Shown here in pieces: positions 1-10,445 of a stretch of DNA of 64,000 bases (within the stretch, counting starts at the first letter, position 1; each line of letters begins with the position of its first letter). The notes under the pieces are model-generated. The model was not told where the DNA came from. It worked only from the letters and a program-made list of their open reading frames with translations, and made no database searches. Position numbers and translations under genes: made by a program. Source of the stretch: Streptomyces sp. NRRL S-1022 (GTDB lineage Bacteria; Actinomycetota; Actinomycetes; Streptomycetales; Streptomycetaceae); NCBI RefSeq assembly GCF_000720135.1, contig NZ_JOIU01000006.1, positions 1 to 64,000 on the forward strand, written 5' to 3'.

Positions 1-705
1 GCCCATGTCCGCGATCGCACGCAGCCGGCGCGCGGCCGTGCGGAACGTGCCGTGCGGCTGCTCGGCCGTGCCCTCGGAACGGGGGAAGAACTCGTACCAC
101 GAGCCGTACAGGGCCCGTTCACGCTCCACCAGCAACGGCATCGGATCCGACGCGGTCACCAGCTCCCGCAGCGGATGGCGGGCCAGGACCGCCTCCACCT
201 CCGGCGCCAGGGCGGCCTTCAGCCGGTCGTGCACCGACCGGGAGTCGTCGCCGAGGGCGTGCGCGGCGGCCAGGACCAGCTGGCGCTCGGGCCCCTTGGG
301 CACGCCGGCGGCGGCCCGCTCGTACAACTCGGCACCCTCCTCCAGCACCAGGCCGGTGTCGATCCCGGCCGGCACCTTCACGGACGCGGTGTGCCGCCAC
401 GTCGCCAGCGGGTTGCTCCACGCCTCCACCCGGAAGGTCCAGCGGCCGGTCGAGTCGGGGGTGACCTCGGCACCCCAGCGGTCGCTGCCCGGCGACAGCT
501 CCCGCATCGGTGTCCAGGGGCCGCGGCGGCCCTTGGGATCACGCAGGACCACGTTCGCGCCGACGGCGTCGTGCCCTTCGCGGAACACGGTGGCCGTGAC
601 CTCGAAAGTCTCCCCGACCACCGCTTTCGCCGGGCGCCTGCCGCACTCCACGGCCGGCCGGACATCGCGTACCGGTACACGGCCGATGGCCGGGGTCCTG
701 CGCAT
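1..705 (-). CDS. glgE: Maltosyltransferase GlgE, N-terminal part (cut by window edge)
   Basis: The first 235 codons of alpha-1,4-glucan:maltose-1-phosphate maltosyltransferase, which extends glucan chains from maltose-1-phosphate in the cytoplasm. The visible part is the N-terminal beta-sandwich (DUF3416) domain; it begins MRRTPAIGRVPVRDV and contains ARHPLRELVTASDP and the segment ending YGSWYEFFPRSEG that leads into the GH13_3 barrel. The catalytic barrel lies outside the window. The ATG at 705 is preceded by a near-perfect ribosome site (GGAGGTGA). The upstream DUF5133 gene is on the same strand with a gap of 108 bases, so they may be co-transcribed. glgX lies divergently about 1.2 kb away, which supports a glycogen/alpha-glucan locus. 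Family assignment is from sequence pattern recognition. Confidence 0.9.
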   Translation of the reverse strand, partial: MRRTPAIGRVPVRDVRPAVECGRRPAKAVVGETFEVTATVFREGHDAVGANVVLRDPKGRRGPWTPMRELSPGSDRWGAEVTPDSTGRWTFRVEAWSNPLATWRHTASVKVPAGIDTGLVLEEGAELYERAAAGVPKGPERQLVLAAAHALGDDSRSVHDRLKAALAPEVEAVLARHPLRELVTASDPMPLLVERERALYGSWYEFFPRSEGTAEQPHGTFRTAARRLRAIADMG

Positions 706-813
706 GTATCTCACCTCCGCCGTGCGCGGAGCCGGGCACCCGGCCCGGCTCCGCGATCCAGGAATCGGGCCGGCGTGTGCCGGTCCGAGAGGAACGCCTT
801 GTACGGTGCCAGG

Positions 814-1122
814 TCAGGGGCTTGGCGCCGTGGAACGCCGCTCCGGTGGCGGCGCTCTTCTGGCCGCCCGACGCGGCTGCGTCCGTCCGTCCTGCTCGCG
901 CAGGTAGGTGACCAGGTTCGTGCGGAGATAGCGCTCGGCGGCGTCCGCTGCCTCGCGGGCGCAGCGTTTGCCCATCAGCACGCACAGCGTGTAACCCGAG
1001 TCCTCGAAGGTGGCCCGGACCGTGCGGTCGTGGGGCGAGGCGAGCATGACGCGCTCCCACGCCCGGTAACGCCGCAACTGCCGGGCCACTTCGGCCTTGG
1101 CGGGTAGCAGCATGGCCCTCAT
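814..1122 (-). CDS. DUF5133 protein
   Basis: A protein of about 100 residues matching the Streptomyces DUF5133 family (PAKAEVARQLRRYRAWERV, then TFEDSGYTLCVLMGKRCAREAADAAERYL). Function is not established. The N-terminal 75 residues carry the domain; the tail (QPRRAARRAPPPERRSTAPSP) is basic, proline-rich and probably disordered. The start could be residue 1 (1122) or Met4 (MLLPAKAEV), which is closer to the usual family start. It lies directly upstream of glgE on the same strand. Confidence 0.75.
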   Translation of the reverse strand: MRAMLLPAKAEVARQLRRYRAWERVMLASPHDRTVRATFEDSGYTLCVLMGKRCAREAADAAERYLRTNLVTYLREQDGRTQPRRAARRAPPPERRSTAPSP

Positions 1123-1352
1123 TCACCTTCCACGCTCTCGACTGGGCACGTTCCCGACGGTCGGGTGGTGTCCGCGCAGGGGAGGGCGCGGCACCGTTAC
1201 GGCGATCGAGGCTTTCACTTATGGTGCACGCGCGACGACGCAGCGTCTTGTTGGATCTTCAACGAGTGGGGTGTCGGTGGCTCCTGTTGCACGAATGGCG
1301 TAGTGCCCTCACCGTGGAGGTGACTCAGAAGCGATCAACGCTCACGCTGGGT

Positions 1353-1372
1353 GTCCGGGATCCCTCCCGGAC
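1353..1372 (+). other. Hairpin in the leader of the pep2-like/glgX operon
   Basis: A perfect 8-bp inverted repeat (GTCCGGGA / TCCCGGAC, 4-base loop TCCC) sits 45 bases before the likely ATG of the ATPase-like gene. The upstream region 1131-1352 shows no gene. The hairpin could act as a short attenuator or as a 5' stabiliser. Role is inferred only. Confidence 0.4.
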
Positions 1373-1417
1373 GGGGCGAGGGGAGCGATGAGCTTCGCCG
1401 GTGAGGAGCAAGCGACG

Positions 1418-1926
1418 ATGAAGACCGCAGTGCCCTGCTACTACCACCTCGACGTGGAAGTCAGCCCGGAACGGGTGGGACAGGTCAGCCGCATCCTGGC
1501 CGCCCACCTCCGTTACTGGGACCTCGACAACCTCGTGGACCCCGTCTGCCGCGGCGCCGAACTGCTGCTGCGGGCGATCGACGCGCACGCGAACGACAAG
1601 CACACCTCCATCGAGATGTGGTGGAACGGCCAGCACCTGATCACCGCGTTCGGCGACGACGACCCGGGCCTGCGCCCGGACACGGACCTGCGGTCCTGCC
1701 TGGCGGACATCGCCGCCATGAGCGACGGCTGGGGCTGCTGCGCCCCGGACACCGGAAGCAAGATCATCTGGTTCTCGCAGCGCGCCCGGGCCGGCCAGCG
1801 CGTCCCGCTGGTGCCCCTCGCCCCCGACCCCGCCCTGCGGGAAGGGCTCCGGGTGCCGCGCGAGGAGGCCATGGCCGTACTGGCCGGGCCGGCGGCCGCC
1901 GCCGACGACGCCCTGGAAGGCCGCCG

Positions 1927-1930
<4 letters not shown>
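1418..1930 (+). CDS. Histidine-kinase-like ATPase (Streptomyces 'Pep a2' type)
   Basis: A 170-residue protein beginning MKTAVPCYYHLDVEVSPERV and continuing with LAAHLRYWDLDNLVDPVCRGAELLLRAID, the N-box-like part of the RsbW/HATPase fold common in Streptomyces anti-sigma-like proteins; the G-box end (SDGWGCCAPDTGSKIIWF) is also recognisable. I recall closely similar proteins annotated Pep a2 next to glycogen genes. A longer reading frame begins at 1388, but the Met at 1418 matches the family start. The TGA stop overlaps the GTG of glgX by 4 bases (1927-1930), so the two are translationally coupled; this implies a regulatory role in glucan metabolism, which is inference. Confidence 0.75.
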
Positions 1931-4071
<2,141 letters not shown>

Positions 4072-4112
4072 CCCGCCCGGCCGGCGGGGCCGCGGCCGAC
4101 CGCTCCGCCGGC

Positions 4113-4922
4113 TCAGCGGGCGCCCCGTGACGTCACCGTGAACTGGGCCCCGTCGGGGTCGCGCAGGATCGCCTCGGTCTCGTCCTCGCGCAGGACGCTC
4201 CCGCCGTGCTTCTCCGCCGCGCGGGCGCAGCCGGCCACGTCGGCCACCGAGAAGTGGATCTGCCAGTGCGGCCGCACCCCGGGGTCCGGAGCCGCCTCCA
4301 CCGCGCCCGAGTCGATACGCGCCACGATGTCACCGCGGCTGCGCAGCACCACCTCGCCGCCCTCGTACTGGACCTCGCAGCAGCCCGGCTGCCCGGTCGC
4401 CCAGTCCAGGACCTCGCCGTAGAAGATCGCGGCGTCGAACGCGTCCCGGGTGTGCAGCCGGACGAAGGTCGGCGCCGCCTGCCGCCAGGCCTCCCAGTTG
4501 GTGACCAGCTCGCCCTGCCAGATCCCGAAGGTGGCCCCGTCCCGGTCGGCGAGCAGGGCCGCCCGGCCCGGCGGGAAGGACAGCGGCCCCACCGCCGAAG
4601 TGCCGCCCCGCTCCCGGACCCGGGACACGGCCACGTCCGCGTCGGCCACGGCGAAGTAGGGCGTCCAGGCCACCGCCATCTGCCACATGGAGGCGACGGC
4701 GGCGATGCCCGCCACCGGGACCCCGTTGGCCAGGGCGATGCGGAAGTGCTCGCCGAGCTTGACGCCACGCCAGCGCCAGCCCAGCACGGCCGCGTAGAAG
4801 TCCTGGGTGGCCTGGAGATCGCGGCTGGTCAGGCTCACCCAGCATGGCGCGCCGACGACGGAGTGGGTGGAGACGACTTCTTTCCTGCGCGGTACGGCGC
4901 CGGCGGGGATGTCCTGGTTCAT
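4113..4922 (-). CDS. VOC-family protein with two glyoxalase-like domains
   Basis: A 269-residue protein made of two vicinal-oxygen-chelate modules. The first begins APCWVSLTSRDLQATQDFYAAVLGWRW and includes YFAVADADVAVSRVRERGG; the second includes LHTRDAFDAAIFYGEVLDW and IHFSVADVAGCARAAEKHGG, ending with RDPDGAQFTV. Each module has the typical beta-alpha-beta-beta-beta pattern. The ligand is unknown; family members include glyoxalases, dioxygenases and bleomycin-type binding proteins. I prefer Met at 4922 (MNQDIPAG) over the longer frame from 4958. It lies 41 bases downstream of glgX, convergent. Confidence 0.8.
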   Translation of the reverse strand: MNQDIPAGAVPRRKEVVSTHSVVGAPCWVSLTSRDLQATQDFYAAVLGWRWRGVKLGEHFRIALANGVPVAGIAAVASMWQMAVAWTPYFAVADADVAVSRVRERGGTSAVGPLSFPPGRAALLADRDGATFGIWQGELVTNWEAWRQAAPTFVRLHTRDAFDAAIFYGEVLDWATGQPGCCEVQYEGGEVVLRSRGDIVARIDSGAVEAAPDPGVRPHWQIHFSVADVAGCARAAEKHGGSVLREDETEAILRDPDGAQFTVTSRGAR

Positions 4923-5050
4923 GGCAGTCGCATCCTGCTCTCGGGGCCGGGCGGCCACCGGTCTGACACCAGTGTCCGGCCGGAACGGGGTGGAACGCCT
5001 CCCGTGTACCCCGGGTGGCGGCCGTGCAGCCCCCTGCGCAGGATGGAGGG

Positions 5051-5365
5051 ATGGGAGAGAGCGAGCCGGACCGGGTGGCCGCGCTGCAGACGGAGGTCCA
5101 CCAGCTGAAGGAGGCCATGACCTCGCACGCGGTCGTGGACCAGGCGATCGGGATGATGGTGGCCCTCGGCCGGATCAGCCCCGACCAGGGATGGCAGGTG
5201 CTGAAGGACGTCTCCCAGCACACCAACATCAAGCTGCGCAACATCGCGGAGCTGATCCTGATCTGGGGGCGGCGCGGCGACATCCCGCCCGACGTCCGGG
5301 CCGCGGTGGAGGACGCCCTGGACCGGTACGGCCCCACCCAGGTGCCGGGCTCCGAGGAGCGGTAG
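5051..5365 (+). CDS. ANTAR-domain RNA-binding protein
   Basis: A 104-residue protein consisting almost only of an ANTAR domain (EVHQLKEAMTSHAVVDQAIG, then MMVALGRISPDQGWQVLKDV, then a third helix with LRNIAELILIWG). ANTAR domains bind paired hexanucleotide hairpins in mRNA leaders and act as antiterminators. There is no GAF or receiver domain, so the signal input must come from a partner. The start is uncertain: ATG at 5051 lies after AGGATGGAGGG, and an in-frame GTG lies at 5015. It is convergent with the sigma-factor gene, separated by 3 bases. Confidence 0.8.
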   Translation: MGESEPDRVAALQTEVHQLKEAMTSHAVVDQAIGMMVALGRISPDQGWQVLKDVSQHTNIKLRNIAELILIWGRRGDIPPDVRAAVEDALDRYGPTQVPGSEER

Positions 5366-5368
5366 CCC

Positions 5369-6166
5369 TCAGCGGGCGCGGACCTCTGCGAGCAGTTCCT
5401 CGCGCAGCCGGTCGAAGCAGCCGCTGAGCAGCCGGGAGACGTGCATCTGCGAGATACCGAGCTGCTGGGCGATCCGGCTCTGCGTCATCCCGCCGAAGAA
5501 CCGCAGGTAGAGGATGGTGCGCTCGCGCTCCGGCAGCGCCGCGAGGCACGGTTTGACCGCGGCCCGGTCCACGACGAGGTCGTACCCCGGGTCCGGCCCG
5601 CCCAGCGAGTCGCCGAGGGCGTAGCCGTCCGTGCCGGCCACCTCGGCGTCGAGGGACAGCGCGGAGAAGCACTCCAGCGCCTCCATGCCGGTGCGCACCT
5701 CGTCCTCGCTCAGCCGGGTGTACGCGGCGATCTCGGCGACGGTGGGGGCCCGGCCCGCCGTGGTCTGCGCCAGCTCCTTCGTGGCGGTACGGACCCGGTT
5801 GCGCAGGTCCTGCACCCGGCGCGGTACGTGCAGGGTCCACATGTGGTCCCGGAAGTGGCGCTTGATCTCGCCGGTGATGGTGGGCACGGCGTACGCCTCG
5901 AAAGCGCGGCCGCGGTCGGGGTCGTAGTGGTCGACGGCCTTGACCAGGCCCAGGGCGGCCACCTGGTAGAGGTCCTCCAGGGCCTCGCCGCGGCCGCGGA
6001 ACCGTACGGCGATCCGCTCGGCCATGGGCAGCCACAGCCGGACCAGCTCGTCCCTGAGCGTCTGGCGCTCGGGTCCGTCGGGCAGTCCGGCGAGGCGCTC
6101 GAAGGCGATTGCCGTGTCCGGGGCGTCGTCGTGGGGGTGGGGCTTCGTGCTGCCGGTGACACGCAT
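5369..6166 (-). CDS. SigB/SigF-type RNA polymerase sigma factor
   Basis: A 265-residue group 3 sigma factor of the SigB/F/G type. Region 2 contains GEALEDLYQVAALGLVKAVD and RAFEAYAVPTITGEIKRHFRD; region 3 contains RVQDLRNRVRTATKELAQ and PTVAEIAAYTRLSEDEV; region 4 ends LGISQMHVSRLLSGCFDRLREE, a clear helix-turn-helix. Such factors in Streptomyces are controlled by RsbW-type anti-sigma ATPases and SpoIIE phosphatases; several of both occur elsewhere in this window, but none is adjacent. The ATG at 6166 is preceded by GAGAGAGGTGCGCCC, so the longer frame to 6319 is unlikely. Confidence 0.92.
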   Translation of the reverse strand: MRVTGSTKPHPHDDAPDTAIAFERLAGLPDGPERQTLRDELVRLWLPMAERIAVRFRGRGEALEDLYQVAALGLVKAVDHYDPDRGRAFEAYAVPTITGEIKRHFRDHMWTLHVPRRVQDLRNRVRTATKELAQTTAGRAPTVAEIAAYTRLSEDEVRTGMEALECFSALSLDAEVAGTDGYALGDSLGGPDPGYDLVVDRAAVKPCLAALPERERTILYLRFFGGMTQSRIAQQLGISQMHVSRLLSGCFDRLREELLAEVRAR

Positions 6167-6327
6167 CGGGCGCACCTCTCTCAGCAGGTGCCGGGATGGA
6201 CAGACACCGTGGGAGGTGCGCGCGGACCTTGGATGACACCGGGGCGCCGGCGGATGCCGCCTCCCACGGACGTGCCTCCTGTCCGAAGCACTGTCCTGCC
6301 CTTTCCCGCTGACGGACATCTCAAAAC

Positions 6328-6348
6328 AAATACGGTCAAACAGTATTT
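6328..6348. promoter_or_regulatory. Candidate MarR operator
   Basis: Inverted repeat AAATAC-N9-GTATTT in an AT-rich patch (spacer GGTCAAACA) about 65 bases before the MarR start codon and 160 bases before the divergent sigma-factor gene. MarR proteins commonly bind such AT-rich palindromes and autoregulate. Inference from position and symmetry. Confidence 0.5.
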
Positions 6349-6414
6349 TGGTCCGAGGCGCACATGACCGCCCGTCGGGAGGCGGTACCTCTGTGCCAGA
6401 GCTAATCTCCGAAG

Positions 6415-6870
6415 GTGGAAGCCGACGCCTTTCCGGAGGAACTGGCCGACGTGCTCGTGGGCGTCCAGCGGCTGATCCGGCGCAGGCTGCGCGGCGGGGC
6501 CCCCGGGCCCCGGCTGCGCGGTGCGGAGGTCGAACTGCTCCGGCTGGTCGAGGCGCGGCCGGGCGTCGGCGTCTCGGCGGCGGCCAGACGGCTGCACCTG
6601 GCCGGCAACTCCGTGTCGACGCTGGTCAATCAGCTCGTCCGGGACGGCTGTCTGGTCCGCGAGGCCGACCCGGCCGACCGGCGTGCCGCCCGCCTGTCGC
6701 TGACCGCCGCGGCCGGGCAGCGGCTCGCGGACTGGCGGCGCCGCCGGACGGAACTGGTCGGCCGGCACGTGTCCCGGCTCGCCGAGACCGACCGGGAGGC
6801 CCTGCGCGCCGCCCTGCCGGCCCTGCGCAGGCTGGCCGCCACGCTGCACGAGGAGACCGAGGAGACGTAG
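6415..6870 (+). CDS. MarR-family transcriptional regulator
   Basis: A 151-residue winged-helix regulator. The DNA-binding core runs from RGAEVELLRLVEARPGVGV through SAAARRLHLAGNSVSTLVNQ to the wing residues VREADPADRRAARLSLTAAA. C-terminal helices with LRAALPALRRLAATLHEE form the dimer region. It starts with GTG at 6415 with only a weak ribosome site. The ABC exporter ATPase gene begins 15 bases after its stop, so the three genes likely form one operon in which the MarR protein controls an exporter; the ligand is unknown. Confidence 0.85.
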   Translation: MEADAFPEELADVLVGVQRLIRRRLRGGAPGPRLRGAEVELLRLVEARPGVGVSAAARRLHLAGNSVSTLVNQLVRDGCLVREADPADRRAARLSLTAAAGQRLADWRRRRTELVGRHVSRLAETDREALRAALPALRRLAATLHEETEET

Positions 6871-6885
6871 CGCCAGGGAGACACC

Positions 6886-7920
6886 ATGCCGACCGACACC
6901 CCCGAGCCCTCAGCAACCACCGGACCACCGGTCACGCCCGGTCCCGGCGCCCGCACCGCCCCCCTGACCGCCTCCGGCCCCGCCGGCCCCCCGGGCCCCT
7001 CCGAACCTCCCGGCAGCGTGGAAGCCCTCCGCGGCGCCCGCACCGCCGGAGGTGTACCCGGGGGCGAAGCGGCCCGTGCCGTCGGCGGCGTGGAGGGCGG
7101 GCGGGCGGCTGTCGTCTGCGAGCGGCTCGCCTACTCCTTCGCGGAGGCGCGGGCCGTGGACGGGCTTGAGCTGGTGGTTCGGGAGGGGGAGGTGTTCGGG
7201 CTGCTCGGGCCCAACGGGGCCGGGAAGACGACCGCCATCCGGTGCATCACCACCCTGCTGCCGGTGCCGGCCGGGACGGTCCGGGTCTTCGGGCACGACG
7301 CCGCCCGCGAGCGCATGGCGGTGCGCCGTCTGCTCGGGTACGTGCCCCAGCAGCTGTCCGCGGACAGCGGGCTCACCGGCCGGGAGAACGTCGTGCTGTT
7401 CGCCCGGGTCTTCGACGTGCCGCGACGCGAGCGGGCCGCACGCGTCGGCCAGGCCCTCGCCGCCGTCGGTCTCGCCGACGCTGCCGACCGGCTGGCCGGC
7501 ACCTACTCCGGCGGCATGGTCCGCCGCCTGGAACTCGCCCAGGCCCTGGTCAGCGCGCCCCGGCTGCTGATCCTGGACGAGCCCACCATCGGCCTGGACC
7601 CGATCGCCCGCACCGGCGTCTGGGAGCACATCGACGCCGTCCGCGCCGCCACCGGCATGACCGTCCTGGTCACCACGCACTCCATGGACGAGGCCGACCA
7701 GTACTGCGACCGGGTCGGCCTGATGCACCGCGGCCGCGTCCGCGCCCTCGGCACCCCGGCCGCGCTGCGCCGGGGCCTGGCCGAGCGGCAGGGCACCGAC
7801 CGGCTGCCCACGCTGGAGGACGTCTTCCGGGACGTCGCCGGCAGTGGCCTGGACGACCGCTCCGGAGGAGGTTTCCGCGATGTCCGAAGCACCCGCCGCA
7901 CCGCCCGCCGCGTCGGCTGA
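6886..7920 (+). CDS. ABC exporter ATP-binding subunit (DrrA-like)
   Basis: A 344-residue ATPase of the daunorubicin-resistance (DrrA) type. Walker A is GPNGAGKTT at residues 108-116, the signature is YSGGMVRRLELAQAL, Walker B is RLLILDEPTIGLDP, and the switch His is in VLVTTHSMDEADQYCDRVGLM. The first 75 residues are Pro/Ala/Gly-rich and not part of the domain; the ATG at 6886 has a good ribosome site (GGGAGA), but a later start cannot be excluded. Its 3' end overlaps the permease gene by 41 bases. With the permease it should form an efflux pump for a hydrophobic compound. Confidence 0.9.
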   Translation: MPTDTPEPSATTGPPVTPGPGARTAPLTASGPAGPPGPSEPPGSVEALRGARTAGGVPGGEAARAVGGVEGGRAAVVCERLAYSFAEARAVDGLELVVREGEVFGLLGPNGAGKTTAIRCITTLLPVPAGTVRVFGHDAARERMAVRRLLGYVPQQLSADSGLTGRENVVLFARVFDVPRRERAARVGQALAAVGLADAADRLAGTYSGGMVRRLELAQALVSAPRLLILDEPTIGLDPIARTGVWEHIDAVRAATGMTVLVTTHSMDEADQYCDRVGLMHRGRVRALGTPAALRRGLAERQGTDRLPTLEDVFRDVAGSGLDDRSGGGFRDVRSTRRTARRVG

Positions 7921-8740
7921 CGGCACCCCCGCGCAGGACACCGCCCTGCTGCTCACCCCGCCCGTGCCGCGTGCGGGCTGGCGGCTGCTGCCCGCCCGGG
8001 TGGCCGCCCTGTGCGCCGTGGAGCTGCAGAAGCTGCGCCACGACCGGACCGAGCTGTACACCCGCGCGGTGCAGCCCGCCCTGTGGCTGCTGATCTTCGG
8101 CCAGACCTTCACCCGGATCCGGGCGATACCCACCGGCGGGATCCCCTACATCGACTACCTGGCACCCGGCATCATCGCGCAGTCGGCGATGTTCATCGCG
8201 ATCTTCTACGGCATCCAGATCATCTGGGAGCGGGACGCGGGCATCCTCAGCAAGCTGCTCGTCACCCCGACCCCGCGAGCCGCCCTGATCACCGGCAAGG
8301 CGTTCGCGGCCGGTGTCAAGTCACTGGTCCAGGCGGTCGTCGTGATCGTGATCGCCGCGCTGCTCGGCGTCGCTCTCACCTGGAACCCGCTCAAGCTGCT
8401 CGGCGTGGCCCTCGCGGTGGTCCTCGCCTCCGTGTTCTTCTCCTGCCTGTCGATGACCATCGCCGGCATCGTGCTCAGCCGCGACCGCCTGATGGGCTTC
8501 GGGCAGGCGATCACCATGCCGCTGTTCTTCGGCTCCAACGCCCTGTACCCCGTCTCGGTGATGCCGGGCTGGCTGCAGGCCGTCAGCAAGGTCAATCCGC
8601 TCAGCTACCAAGTCGACGCCCTGCGGGGCCTGCTGCTCGGCACGCCCGCGCATCTCGCCGCGGACTTCGGGGTGCTGGCGGTGGCCGCCGCCCTCGGTGT
8701 CACGGCGGCATCCGCGCTGCTCGGCCGGCTGGCCCGCTGA
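7880..8740 (+). CDS. ABC-2 type exporter permease (DrrB-like)
   Basis: A 286-residue membrane protein of the ABC-2 family. After a cytoplasmic N-terminus there are about six hydrophobic segments, including ALWLLIFGQTF, IIAQSAMFIAIFYGIQIIWE, VIVIAALLGVAL and GVLAVAAALGVTAASALLG. The loop ERDAGILSKLLVTPTPRAALITG is a hallmark of DrrB-type permeases. The ATG at 7880 is preceded by GGAGGAGGTTTCCGCG and lies inside the end of the ATPase gene, so the two are coupled. Confidence 0.9.
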   Translation: MSEAPAAPPAASADGTPAQDTALLLTPPVPRAGWRLLPARVAALCAVELQKLRHDRTELYTRAVQPALWLLIFGQTFTRIRAIPTGGIPYIDYLAPGIIAQSAMFIAIFYGIQIIWERDAGILSKLLVTPTPRAALITGKAFAAGVKSLVQAVVVIVIAALLGVALTWNPLKLLGVALAVVLASVFFSCLSMTIAGIVLSRDRLMGFGQAITMPLFFGSNALYPVSVMPGWLQAVSKVNPLSYQVDALRGLLLGTPAHLAADFGVLAVAAALGVTAASALLGRLAR

Positions 8741-8818
8741 TCTTGCCGCGACGTGATGTGCCACACGCGCCCGCGGCCGGCCGGGAGGCACCGCGAACGA
8801 GTTCTTCCTGCGCAGCGC

Positions 8819-8833
8819 TTGATCACTGATCAA
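8819..8833. promoter_or_regulatory. Perfect palindrome downstream of the exporter
   Basis: TTGATCA-C-TGATCAA, a perfect 7-bp inverted repeat that extends to CGCTTGATCA / TGATCAAAGCG with one extra base. It lies 79 bases after the permease stop and 97 before the next GTG. It may be an operator for the downstream gene or a weak terminator stem; there is no T-run. Confidence 0.4.
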
Positions 8834-8929
8834 AGCGGGTGAATTCCCTGGCCACAGCGCATTCTGCTCATTTGACAGTGCACTCGGCACACAGATAGAC
8901 AGCACCTCTCGGAGGTCGAGAGGGGCACT

Positions 8930-9454
8930 GTGTACGAGCCGAACGTGGTCGGGGACTGGCAGGAGTACGAGGAGCATGCCGGTCTGCGGGTCCGCGTCCA
9001 CCGCCTGGAGGCGGCCGAGCCGCCGCGCGGCCGGGACGACGCCGCGGCCGGGCTGGCGTACTTCAGTGTCCGGGTGACCGTCGAGAACCGCGGCGCGCGC
9101 CACCACGGCATCCATCTGGAGGACGGCCAGATCGACGTCCGGGTCGGCCCGGACGGCGAGGGCGCCTTCATCGACTGGCGCAACTCCCAGTTCATCGAGG
9201 GCTTCGACGTCTATCCGCTGCGCCGGGCCACCGCGGTCCTCTACGCCGCCGCACCCGAGGCCGCCCTCACCCACGTGGACGTACAGGTCCAGCTGCGGGT
9301 GGACGACGAGTGGACCGACCGCCGGCTGTGGGCGGGCGGCATCGGCGCCGTGGAGTCCACCACGGCGGCCGCGCCCTCGGGCACCTGTCAGGGCAGCCTG
9401 GCCCACCAGGTCAGCGCCTTCCTGAGGGACCAGGCGGAGCCCGGCTCCGCCTGA
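8930..9454 (+). CDS. Conserved hypothetical protein, beta-rich
   Basis: A 174-residue protein I do not recognise beyond a Streptomyces conserved hypothetical. No signal peptide or membrane segment is visible. The centre (LAYFSVRVTVENRGARHHGI, then DVRVGPDGEGAFIDWRNSQF) reads like an extracellular-type beta-sandwich (immunoglobulin-like) domain, similar in texture to DUF4352 proteins. The C-terminus (QGSLAHQVSAFLRDQAE) is helical. The GTG start at 8930 follows GGAGGTCGAGAGGGGCACT. TTGACA at 8874 upstream is a possible -35 box. It stands alone between the exporter operon and hemC. Confidence 0.6.
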   Translation: MYEPNVVGDWQEYEEHAGLRVRVHRLEAAEPPRGRDDAAAGLAYFSVRVTVENRGARHHGIHLEDGQIDVRVGPDGEGAFIDWRNSQFIEGFDVYPLRRATAVLYAAAPEAALTHVDVQVQLRVDDEWTDRRLWAGGIGAVESTTAAAPSGTCQGSLAHQVSAFLRDQAEPGSA

Positions 9455-9485
9455 CCCGCGCGGGCGGCGCCCGCCGTACGACGTC

Positions 9486-10427
9486 TCAGTGCGGGATGCC
9501 GTCGATGATCTCGCGCGCGCCCTGCCGGAGCAGTGCCACCGCGACCGACGTGCCCAGCGTGGCCGGATCCAGCCGGCCCGCCCACTCGTGCGCGTTCAGC
9601 CGGGTCTTGCCGTCCGGGGTGAAGACACAGGCCCGCAGGGAGAGTTCACCGCTGCGGTCCACGCGCGCGTAGCCGGCGATGGGGCTGTTGCAGTGGCCCT
9701 GGAGCACGTGCAGGAACATTCGTTCGGCCGTCGCCTCCCGGTGGGTGGCCGGGTCGCCGAGTCCGCTGACCGTGTCGATGAGTTCGGCGTCGTCCTCCCG
9801 GCACTGCAGGGCGAGGATGCCCGCGCCGATCGGCGGCATCATCGTCTCCGGGGACAGCACCTCGCTGATCACGTCCGTCCGGCCGATGCGCTCCAGGCCG
9901 GACGCCGCCAGCAGCAGCGCGTCCGCCTCGCCGGCGGCCAGCTTCGCCAGCCGGCGGTTGGCGTTGCCGCGGAACGGCACGCACTCCAGGTGCGGGTGGG
10001 TGGCGGCCAGTTGGGCGATCCGGCGCACCGCGGAGGTGCCGATCCGGGTGCCGGCCGGCAGCTCGTCCAGGGTGAGGCCGCCGGGGTGCACCAGCGCGTC
10101 CCGGATGTCGTCCCGCTTCAGGAACGCCGCGAACACCGTCCCGGCCGGCAGCGGCCGGTCGGCGGGCACGTCCTTGACGCAGTGCACCGCGAGGTCCGCC
10201 TCGCCGGCCAGCAGGGCGGCGTCGACCTCCTTGGTGAACGCCCCCTTGCCCTCGACCTGGGACAGATCGCCGAGCCACTTGTCGCCGGTGGTCTTCACCG
10301 GGACGACCTCGGTGCGCACGCCCGGCTGGAGTACCGCCAACTCGGCGCGGACCCGCTCCACTTGGGCCAGCGCCATGGGCGAGTCACGGGAGACGATTCG
10401 GATCAGTTCGGGAACCGGCATGCGCAC
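9486..10427 (-). CDS. hemC: Hydroxymethylbilane synthase (stand-alone copy)
   Basis: A 313-residue porphobilinogen deaminase that polymerises four porphobilinogens into hydroxymethylbilane for tetrapyrrole synthesis. Recognisable blocks are the N-terminal [45 protein letters not shown] (split here), the Arg-rich [11 protein letters not shown] and [11 protein letters not shown] that bind the growing chain, and Cys246 in [13 protein letters not shown], which attaches the dipyrromethane cofactor. It starts at GTG 10427, or at ATG 10421. In Streptomyces the main hemC sits in hemACDB; here no other haem gene is nearby, so this is probably a second copy. Confidence 0.9.
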   Translation of the reverse strand: MRMPVPELIRIVSRDSPMALAQVERVRAELAVLQPGVRTEVVPVKTTGDKWLGDLSQVEGKGAFTKEVDAALLAGEADLAVHCVKDVPADRPLPAGTVFAAFLKRDDIRDALVHPGGLTLDELPAGTRIGTSAVRRIAQLAATHPHLECVPFRGNANRRLAKLAAGEADALLLAASGLERIGRTDVISEVLSPETMMPPIGAGILALQCREDDAELIDTVSGLGDPATHREATAERMFLHVLQGHCNSPIAGYARVDRSGELSLRACVFTPDGKTRLNAHEWAGRLDPATLGTSVAVALLRQGAREIIDGIPH

Positions 10428-10445
10428 ACGATAGACCCCCGCGCC

